Positions 58,260 to 64,000 of a DNA stretch of 64,000 nucleotides are shown here, piece after piece. Location of the stretch: positions 1,922,001 through 1,986,000 of the forward strand of contig OY969915.1 of NCBI GenBank assembly GCA_963704545.1. Reading direction: 5' to 3'. The number at the start of each line of letters is the position of its first letter. The first letter of the stretch is position 1. Source of the DNA: VRUE01 sp963704545. Its GTDB lineage: Bacteria > Actinomycetota > Thermoleophilia > Solirubrobacterales > 70-9. A program made the position numbers and the translations under genes. Below the pieces are notes generated by a model. It was not told where the DNA came from. It did not search any database and was given only the letters and a program-made list of their open reading frames with translations.

Positions 58260-59780
58260 CTAGGCCGGCGTAACCGGGTTATGCCGCTCGGCAAACGAGC
58301 GGTCCTTGCTCGCCGCCATCGCGAAGCGGCTGATCAGATCGGCGCGTAGGTCGGCGGGATCGACGACTGCGTCTACCACCATCTCGGAAGCCAGATGGAG
58401 GATGTCGATGTCCTCGGCGTATTCCTCGCGCTTCTGCGCCACGAACGCCTCCCGCTCCGCCTCGTCCTCGATCGCCTGGATCTGGTTGTAGAAGACGGCG
58501 TTGATCGCCGCCTGCGGCCCCATCACCGCGATCGAGGCGCTGGGCAGGGCGATGCAGCAGTCCGGCTCGAAGGCCGGTCCGGCCATCGCATAGAGCCCGG
58601 CGCCGTAGGCCTTGCGCACGACCACCGAGATCTTCGGCACGGTCGCTTCGGAGACGGCGCTGATCATCTTCGCCCCGTGGCGGATGATCCCGTGGCGCTC
58701 GACCGCGGTACCGATCATGAAGCCCGGCACGTCGGCGAGGAAGAGCAGCGGCACGTTGAAGGCGTTGCAGGTCTGGATGAAGCGGGCCGCCTTGTCGGCG
58801 GAGTCGACGAAGAGGACGCCACCGGTGTGCTTGGGCTGGTTGGCGACGACTCCGATCGCGCGCCCGTCGAGCCGCCCGTAGCCGACGATCAGCTCCTTCG
58901 CCCAGCGCTTGTGGACCGGCAGGAAGCTGTCGGCGTCGAGCAGCGAGTCGAGCAGCAGCTGCATGTCGAAGGGCCGGTTCTCGTCTGGCGGCAGGATCTC
59001 GGCGATCGGCGTATCGGATGCAGGCCCGGCGGCGGGCGCGGCCGGTGGCTCCTCGCGCCAGTTGCCCGGCATGAAGGAGAGGTAGCGCTTGGCGAGGTCG
59101 ATCGCCTCCTCGTCGGACTTGACGAGAAAGTGGCCGCAGCCGGAGACGCCGGTGTGCATCTTCGCCCCGCCCATCTCCTCCAGCGTCACCGTTTCGCCGA
59201 TCACCATCTCCGCCATCCGCGGCGAGCCCAGGTACATCGAGGCGTTGCCGTCGCGCATGATCACGACGTCGCAGAAGGCGGGGATGTAGGCGCCGCCGGC
59301 CGCGCTCGGCCCGAAAAGCAGGCAGACCTGCGGCACCTGGCCGGACAGCCGCACCTCGTTGTGGAAGATGCGCCCGGCGCCACGGCGCCCCGGGAACATC
59401 TGCACCTGGTCGGTGATCCGCGCTCCGGCCGAGTCGACCAGGTAGACCATCGGCACCTGCAGGGAGAGCGCCCGCTCCTGGATGCGGAGGATCTTCTCGA
59501 CGGTCTTCGGTCCCCAGGAGCCGGCCTTGACCGTGGGGTCGTTTGCCATCAGGGCGACGCGGCGGCCGTCGATCGTGGCCAGCCCGGTGACGACGCCGTC
59601 GGCGCCGAGCCCATCCTTGTCCCAGTTGGCGAGCGCGGCCTCCTCGGAGAATGAGCCGGGATCGGCGAGCCGGGCGACCCGCTCGCGCACGGGCAGCTTG
59701 CGCTGCTCGGCGGTCTTCTCATGGTGGCGCTGCGGTCCCCCGGCGAGGGCTGCCTCGAGCGCTTTCGCGAAGTCGGTCAC
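58260..59780 (-). CDS. acyl-CoA carboxylase, beta (carboxyltransferase) subunit
   Basis: The protein has 506 aa. Two crotonase-like halves are visible: LVDSAGARITDQVQMFPGRRGAGRIFHNEVRLSGQVPQVCLLFGPSAAGGAYIPAFCD, then FLADVPGFMIGTAVERHGIIRHGAKMISAV and KAYGAGLYAMAGPAFEPD. This matches propionyl-, methylcrotonyl- or geranyl-CoA carboxylase beta chains. It needs a biotin-carboxylase alpha subunit, which is not in the window. Context with HMG-CoA lyase favours methylcrotonyl-CoA (leucine degradation). GTG 59780 is used, with TAGGCT 7 nt upstream. Confidence 0.9.
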   Translation of the reverse strand: MTDFAKALEAALAGGPQRHHEKTAEQRKLPVRERVARLADPGSFSEEAALANWDKDGLGADGVVTGLATIDGRRVALMANDPTVKAGSWGPKTVEKILRIQERALSLQVPMVYLVDSAGARITDQVQMFPGRRGAGRIFHNEVRLSGQVPQVCLLFGPSAAGGAYIPAFCDVVIMRDGNASMYLGSPRMAEMVIGETVTLEEMGGAKMHTGVSGCGHFLVKSDEEAIDLAKRYLSFMPGNWREEPPAAPAAGPASDTPIAEILPPDENRPFDMQLLLDSLLDADSFLPVHKRWAKELIVGYGRLDGRAIGVVANQPKHTGGVLFVDSADKAARFIQTCNAFNVPLLFLADVPGFMIGTAVERHGIIRHGAKMISAVSEATVPKISVVVRKAYGAGLYAMAGPAFEPDCCIALPSASIAVMGPQAAINAVFYNQIQAIEDEAEREAFVAQKREEYAEDIDILHLASEMVVDAVVDPADLRADLISRFAMAASKDRSFAERHNPVTPA

Positions 59781-59867
59781 GCCCCGCAGCCTAATCGGGG
59801 ACCACCCCACCCGCTGACTTCGTCTTTCCTTCCGCTATCCGGAACTAAACACGAACTCAGCAGTGGG

Positions 59868-60785
59868 TCAGCGGTGCCAGTCGATGGGGCCGGCTCGCAA
59901 CACGTGGGAGCCGAGGGGACGGCCGAGCGCACCCTGCGCGGCTCGGGAGGCCTCGACCAGGGCCGGCAGATCGACGCCGGTCTCGACCCCCATCTCGTGC
60001 AGCATCGAGACCACGTCCTCGGTGGCGACGTTGCCGGTGGCCCCGGGCGGGACCGGGCAGCCGCCCAGCTCGCCGAAGCTCGACTCGAAGGAGTCCACGC
60101 CCTGCTCCAGCGCCGCCAGCACGTTGGCGAGACCCTGGCCTCGGGTGTTGTGGAAGTGGGCGGTCAGCTCCACCCCGTCGAGCCGCTCGCGCGCCGCGGC
60201 GAAGAACTCGCCGACCTGGCGCGGGTTGGCCATCCCGGTCGTGTCGCCGAAGCCGACCTCGGCGCAGCCCGCCGCCGCGAGGCGATCGGCGATCCCGAAC
60301 ACGCGGTCCATGGGCACCTCGCCCTCGTACGGACAGCCGAAGGAGGTCGCAATCACGCCCTCGCAGCGCAGCCCCGCCTCTCGCGCCATCTCGAGCGTGC
60401 GCTCCAGCCCGGCGAGCGACTCCTCGATCGAGCGGTTGACGTTCTCGCGGTTGTGGGTCTCCGAGGCGGAGAGGAAGACGCTGATCTCGTCGAAGCGGTC
60501 GCGCAGCGCCAGCGCCCGCTCCAGGCCGCGCTCGTTCGGCACCAGCACCGAGAAGGCGACCCCCTCACGCCGCTCGACCCCGGCCAAAACCTCCTCCGCG
60601 TCGGAGAGCTGCGGGATCACCTCCGGCCGCACGAACGAGGTCACCTCGATCCGCTTCAGGCCCGTCCCGGAGAGCATGTCGACGAGCCGGATCTTCTCCG
60701 CCGTCGGGATCGTCTCCGGCTCGTTCTGGAAGCCGTCGCGTGGCCCCACCTCGCGAATGCGAACGTTGCTCGGCAGCGAATTCAT
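59868..60785 (-). CDS. mvaB: hydroxymethylglutaryl-CoA lyase
   Basis: The protein has 305 aa. VRIREVGPRDGFQNEP is the family start, with the metal-binding Asp in PRDG; FLSASETHNRENVN, GDTTGMANPRQV, TAHFHNTRGQG and the terminal-loop Cys in GELGGCPVPPGATGN are all present. It splits HMG-CoA to acetyl-CoA and acetoacetate, the last step of leucine breakdown. The start is ATG with TAGCCT 7 nt upstream. The thioesterase gene precedes it by 10 nt. Confidence 0.94.
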   Translation of the reverse strand: MNSLPSNVRIREVGPRDGFQNEPETIPTAEKIRLVDMLSGTGLKRIEVTSFVRPEVIPQLSDAEEVLAGVERREGVAFSVLVPNERGLERALALRDRFDEISVFLSASETHNRENVNRSIEESLAGLERTLEMAREAGLRCEGVIATSFGCPYEGEVPMDRVFGIADRLAAAGCAEVGFGDTTGMANPRQVGEFFAAARERLDGVELTAHFHNTRGQGLANVLAALEQGVDSFESSFGELGGCPVPPGATGNVATEDVVSMLHEMGVETGVDLPALVEASRAAQGALGRPLGSHVLRAGPIDWHR

Positions 60786-60795
60786 CGAGATGAGG

Positions 60796-61185
60796 CTACG
60801 CGGTGGAGGGACCGGACTGGCCGACCACGCGCCGCTCGTGGGTGCCGACGCCGATCGTGCGCTCGCCTTCGGTTACCTCGACGTCGAAGCGAAGCTTGCG
60901 TCCGTCGACGACCTCGCGCAACGTGGCGCGCGTCCGGCACCTCGCCCCCTCCGGGGCCGCCGCCACGTGCTTGACGCAGACCTCGAAGCCGACCGTCGCC
61001 TGTCCCTCGGGCAAATGCTCATAGACCAGCATCGAGGCGCTGCCCTCCATCATCCCGATCATGCCCGGGGTCGAGAGCACGCCGGTGCCGATCGTGCCGC
61101 CGACGTCGGTCACAAGCGGCGGCGCGACCGTGAACTCGTCGCTGCGCTCGATCCCGGGAACGAGCTCTTGCGCCGGCTCAGCCAT
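60796..61185 (-). CDS. hotdog-fold thioesterase (FlK-like)
   Basis: The protein has 129 aa. LSTPGMIGMMEGSASMLVYEHLPEGQATVGFEVCVKHVAAAPEGA, then RKLRFDVEVTEGERTIGVGTHERRVV fits the fluoroacetyl-CoA-thioesterase-like hotdog family: Thr/Glu/His catalytic positions are TPG, ME and KHVAA. It probably hydrolyses a small acyl-CoA. Its ATG overlaps the SDR stop (TGATG), so it is translated after the SDR. Confidence 0.82.
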   Translation of the reverse strand: MAEPAQELVPGIERSDEFTVAPPLVTDVGGTIGTGVLSTPGMIGMMEGSASMLVYEHLPEGQATVGFEVCVKHVAAAPEGARCRTRATLREVVDGRKLRFDVEVTEGERTIGVGTHERRVVGQSGPSTA

Positions 61186-61919
61186 CAGACCATGCCCAGG
61201 CCGCCGCTTACGCCCAGGGTCTCGCCGGTGACGTAGGTGGCGTCGTCGGAGACGAGGAAGGCCGCGGCGGCGGCGACCTCCTCGGGCTGGCCGAGGCGAC
61301 CCATCTGGGTCGAGGACCTCATCGTCTCGATCACTTTCTCGCCGATCTCGCCGAACTCCTTGGCCCCCATCAGCAGCGGGGTCTCGATCGGGCCGGGGGC
61401 GATCGAGTTGGCGGTGACGCCGTAGCGGGCGTTCTCGCGGGCGATCGCCTTCATGAAGGCGACGACGCCGCCCTTCGTCGCCGAGTAGACGGCGGAACCC
61501 TTCGAGCCGACCCGCCCCGCCTCCGAGGAGATGCTGAGGATGCGACCGTATTTCGCCTCCTGCATGCCGGGCAGGGCGGCGTGGGTGCAGTTGAAGACGC
61601 CGACGAGGTTGATCCCGATCAGCCGCTGCCACTGCTCGGGGCTGGTGTAGGTGAAGAAGCCGAACTCGTCGGTGCCGGCGTTGTTGACGAGGATGTCGAG
61701 CGTGCCCGTTGCCTCGACCGCGGCGCGGGCGGACTCCAGGTCGGTCACGTCGAGCTCCAGCGCGTGGCCGTTGACCTCGCCCGCTACCCGCCCGGCGCCC
61801 TCGACGTCGATGTCGCCGACCCATACCTCGGCGCCCTCTGCGGCCAGGCGTGCGGCGATCGCGGCGCCTATCCCGCTCGCCCCGCCGGTGACCAGCGCCT
61901 TTCGTCCCTCCAGCCTCAT
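61185..61919 (-). CDS. short-chain dehydrogenase/reductase (FabG-like)
   Basis: The protein has 244 aa. The cofactor motif is TGGASGIGAAIA, the acidic residue DIDVEGA suggests NAD(H) preference, LVNNAG is present, and the catalytic YSATK with preceding SISS gives Ser/Tyr/Lys. It likely acts on 3-hydroxyacyl-CoA or an alicyclic acid. It is the first gene of a unit with the thioesterase and HMG-CoA lyase. It is divergent from the F420 operon with a 28-nt gap that must hold both promoters (TATGCT and TAGACT). Confidence 0.9.
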   Translation of the reverse strand: MRLEGRKALVTGGASGIGAAIAARLAAEGAEVWVGDIDVEGAGRVAGEVNGHALELDVTDLESARAAVEATGTLDILVNNAGTDEFGFFTYTSPEQWQRLIGINLVGVFNCTHAALPGMQEAKYGRILSISSEAGRVGSKGSAVYSATKGGVVAFMKAIARENARYGVTANSIAPGPIETPLLMGAKEFGEIGEKVIETMRSSTQMGRLGQPEEVAAAAAFLVSDDATYVTGETLGVSGGLGMV

Positions 61920-61947
61920 GCGCCGGGCAGCATAGACTCACGCGCTC

Positions 61948-62640
61948 GTGGCTGACCTCCCCACCATCCCGATCGTCGGCGGCACCGGCGCCCTGGGCGC
62001 CGGCCTCGCCCTGCGCTGGGCTCAGGCCGGCGCCTCGATCGTGCTCGGCTCCCGATCGGCCGAGCGGGCAGAGGAGGCGGCGGCGAAGCTGCGCGAGAAG
62101 GTGCCGGGCGCCCAAGTCGAGGGCCTGCTCAACGAGGACGCCGTCAAGCGCGGCGAGGTCGTCTTCCTCACCGTCCCCTTCCGCAACCAGTCGGAGAACC
62201 TCAACAACCTGCGCGAGGCGCTGCAGCCGGGGCAGATCCTGGTCGACTGCACGGTCCCGCTCGCCGCCGCGGTCAGCGGCAAGGCGACGCGCTCTCTCGG
62301 CGTCTGGCAGGGGAGCGCTGCCCAGCAGGCCCAGGAGATGGTCCCCGAGGGCGTCACCGTGGTCGCCGCCCTGCACACGATCGGCGCCCCGACGCTCGCC
62401 GACGCAGAGGCCGAGCTGGGCGAGGACGTGCTGGTCTGCGGCGACCGCAAGGCCGACAAGGCCCGGGTCGCGCGCCTGGTCGAGCTGATCCCGGGACTGC
62501 GGGCCGTCAACGCCGGGCCGTTGGAGATGGCGCGGATCGTCGAGCAGCTGACGCCGCTACTGATCTCCGTCAACGTCCGCTACAAGGCCCACGCGGGGAT
62601 CCAGCTGACCGGCCTCCCCGACGGCGACCACTGGGAGTAG
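61948..62640 (+). CDS. npdG: F420H2:NADP oxidoreductase (NpdG/Fno-like)
   Basis: The protein has 230 aa. IPIVGGTGALGAGLALRWAQAGASIVLGSRSAERA is the NADP-binding start of the F420-dependent NADP reductase family; FLTVPFRNQ, ALHTIGAPTLADAEAELGEDVLVCGD and ITPLL-type C-terminal residues (VEQLTPLLISVNVRYKAHAGIQLTG) follow. It transfers hydride between F420 and NADP. The GTG start is followed by an F420 biosynthesis gene after 10 nt, confirming the assignment. Confidence 0.9.
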   Translation: MADLPTIPIVGGTGALGAGLALRWAQAGASIVLGSRSAERAEEAAAKLREKVPGAQVEGLLNEDAVKRGEVVFLTVPFRNQSENLNNLREALQPGQILVDCTVPLAAAVSGKATRSLGVWQGSAAQQAQEMVPEGVTVVAALHTIGAPTLADAEAELGEDVLVCGDRKADKARVARLVELIPGLRAVNAGPLEMARIVEQLTPLLISVNVRYKAHAGIQLTGLPDGDHWE

Positions 62641-62650
62641 GTAGCGGGCC

Positions 62651-63577
62651 GTGAGGGTCGCGTTGCTGGCGGGTGGCACCGGGGGCGCCAAGCTCGCCGC
62701 CGGGATGCAGGAGGAGATCGGCTCCGACCTGGCGGTGATCGCCAACACCGGCGACGACATCGAGACGCTCGGCGTCCACGTCTCCCCCGACCCCGACCTC
62801 ATCACCTACTGGCTCAGCGGCGAGATCGACGAGGAGCGCGGCTGGGGGCTGCGTGACGACAGCTTCACCGTCTTCGACCGGCTGACCAAGCTCGGCGCGC
62901 CGAGCTGGTTCGGCCTCTCTGACCGCGACCTCGCCGCCTGCCTCTACCGCCGCCAGTTCCTCGAGGAGGGCGGCCGCCTCACCGACGCGCAGGCGCAGAT
63001 CGCCCGCACGCTCGGGGTCGAGGCGCGGGTGCTGCCGATGTGCGAGACGCCGGTGCGGACCAAGGTGCTGACCGCCGCCGGCAGCCGCGCCCTGCAGGAG
63101 TACCTGATCGTCGACCGCGGCGAGCCGGAGGTCCACGGGGTCGAGCTGGCCGGAATCGAGGCGGCCGAGCCGAGTGCCGAGGTGCTGGAGGCGCTGCGCT
63201 GGGCCGAGGCGATCGTGATCGGCCCCTCCAACCCGGTGATCAGCATCGGCCCGATCCTCGCCGTCCCGGGGATGACGGAGGCGATCACCGCATCCAACGC
63301 CCCGGTCGTCGCCGTCAGCCCCTTCGTCGCCGGCCAGGTCGTCAAGGGGCCGACCGAGCGCTTCATGCAGGCGCTGGGCCGGCCATCGACCGCGGCGGGC
63401 GTCGCCTCTCTCTACACGGGACTGATCGACGCGATGGTCGTCGACGACGGCGATCCCGACCCGCCCCCGGAGGAGATCCCGACGCTCGCGGTGCCGACCC
63501 TCATGGAGGGCGCGGCCGGGCGGGCACGGCTGGCGCGCATCGTCCTCGACTACGCAGCTAGCCTCGACGGGGCTTGA
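62651..63577 (+). CDS. cofD: 2-phospho-L-lactate transferase CofD
   Basis: The protein has 308 aa. VALLAGGTGGAKLAAGMQ and VIANTGDDIETLGVHVSPDPDLITYWLSG are diagnostic for CofD; WFGLSDRDLAACLYR and IGPSNPVISIGPILAVPGM follow. It joins a phospho(enol)pyruvate or lactate moiety to the deazaflavin Fo to make (dehydro-)F420-0. The GTG start is 10 nt after npdG. Its TGA overlaps the TTG of cofC. Confidence 0.95.
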   Translation: MRVALLAGGTGGAKLAAGMQEEIGSDLAVIANTGDDIETLGVHVSPDPDLITYWLSGEIDEERGWGLRDDSFTVFDRLTKLGAPSWFGLSDRDLAACLYRRQFLEEGGRLTDAQAQIARTLGVEARVLPMCETPVRTKVLTAAGSRALQEYLIVDRGEPEVHGVELAGIEAAEPSAEVLEALRWAEAIVIGPSNPVISIGPILAVPGMTEAITASNAPVVAVSPFVAGQVVKGPTERFMQALGRPSTAAGVASLYTGLIDAMVVDDGDPDPPPEEIPTLAVPTLMEGAAGRARLARIVLDYAASLDGA

Positions 63578-64000
63578 AAGCAACCGCAGTACTACCCGTG
63601 AAGCGCTTCGGCGCCGCCAAGCAGCGGCTCGCCGCCGGCATGGGTGCGACGCACCGCGCCGAGCTGGCAGCGGCCATGCTGGAGGACGTGCTGGAGGCGA
63701 TCGGCGCGGCACGGTCGATCGAGCACACAGTGGTCGTCACCAGCGAGCCGCGCGCAATCGAGCTGGCAGGCAAGAGGGGCAGCGAGTTGGTTGCCGATCC
63801 GGAGGAGGGCGGCCACTCCGGTGCGGCCCTCGCGGGGGTCGCGCGCGCCCGCGAGCTCGGTGCCGAATGCGTCGTCCTGCTCCCCATCGACTGCCCACTG
63901 CTCGACCCGCGCGAGCTCGAACGCCTGCTGACCGGGATGCCGGAGCGCTACGTCGCGATCGTCCCCGACCGGCACGGCACGGGCACAAACGCGCTCGCGC
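63574..64000 (+). CDS. cofC: phosphoenolpyruvate/2-phospho-L-lactate guanylyltransferase CofC (partial)
   Basis: 142 residues are visible before the window ends. VLPVKRFGAAKQRLAAGMG, then VVVTSEPRAIELAGKRGSELVADPEEGGHSGAALAGVA and VVLLPIDCPLLD match CofC/FbiD. It activates the phosphorylated three-carbon acid with GTP for CofD. The start is TTG overlapping cofD's stop as TTGA, the only start that keeps the conserved beginning. Confidence 0.92.
   Translation, partial: MKATAVLPVKRFGAAKQRLAAGMGATHRAELAAAMLEDVLEAIGAARSIEHTVVVTSEPRAIELAGKRGSELVADPEEGGHSGAALAGVARARELGAECVVLLPIDCPLLDPRELERLLTGMPERYVAIVPDRHGTGTNALA

Noticed and set aside
60796..62376. A 526-codon minus-strand frame spanning SDR and F420 genes
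   Set aside because: Only its last 129 codons match a thioesterase; the upstream part is out of frame with the SDR and antisense to npdG.

Overview
The window is a 64-kb stretch of a high-GC actinobacterial chromosome. Class Thermoleophilia (Solirubrobacterales or a relative) is the best fit. Supporting points are F420 biosynthesis genes (cofD, cofC) with an F420:NADP oxidoreductase, an F420-type (Ddn-like) oxidoreductase, a mycobacterium-like fadA/fadB pair, a secreted calcium-binding-repeat protein ending in a C-terminal domain I associate with this class, and actinobacterial leaderless promoters (TANNNT placed 6-9 nt before the start codon). The class assignment is inference; no rRNA is present.

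Layout. 1-2.6 kb: fadB (partial) and fadA, divergent from a TetR regulator. 2.6-4.6 kb: lower-GC patch with an unknown protein, an FmdB-type zinc ribbon and a small membrane protein. 4.6-16 kb: oxidoreductases and small enzymes (DUF2855, secreted trypsin-like protease, Baeyer-Villiger-type monooxygenase, glutamate decarboxylase, SRPBCC, NAD(P)-binding protein, VOC protein, 1-Cys peroxiredoxin, P450, an acylphosphatase/LigD-phosphoesterase fusion). 16-32 kb: secreted and membrane proteins, tRNA-His beside a truncated pfpI, sterol-desaturase-type hydroxylase, small kinase, tRNA-Arg, GT-C-like protein, MsrA, MFS exporter. 32-42.6 kb: tRNA-Pro(TGG), hydrolases, haloalkane dehalogenase, RDD, NUDIX, a flavin oxidase divergent from a MocR regulator, a branched-chain amino-acid binding lipoprotein, a Ddn-like protein. 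42.7-50.5 kb: accessory region with an orphan 689-aa membrane protein, a receiver-fused TrxR-like flavoprotein, a RelE-type toxin-antitoxin pair, a membrane protein/HEXXH peptidase pair, and a hicBA cassette bounded by a 40-bp repeat of tRNA-Pro(GGG). 50.4-55.4 kb: five tRNA genes and two homologous LAGLIDADG-type proteins, each beside a tRNA-Leu. 55.4-61.9 kb: leucine/ketone-body catabolism (acetoacetyl-CoA synthetase, acyl-CoA carboxylase beta subunit, HMG-CoA lyase, thioesterase, SDR). 61.9-64 kb: F420 genes.

How genes work together. HMG-CoA lyase releases acetoacetate, which the convergent acetoacetyl-CoA synthetase would re-activate for thiolysis; a carboxylase of the methylcrotonyl/propionyl type sits in the same cluster. 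NpdG-type reductase, CofD and CofC form a compact F420 operon that could serve the Ddn-like enzyme 20 kb away.

Most unusual signals: three genes whose only convincing start is ATC, ATC or CTG, each 6-7 nt after a TANNNT box; the 687-bp hicBA cassette at tRNA-Pro; the acylphosphatase-LigD phosphoesterase fusion; a dispersed 47-bp palindromic repeat; and paired tRNA-Leu-associated LAGLIDADG genes. All homology statements come from reading motifs by eye, with no database search.
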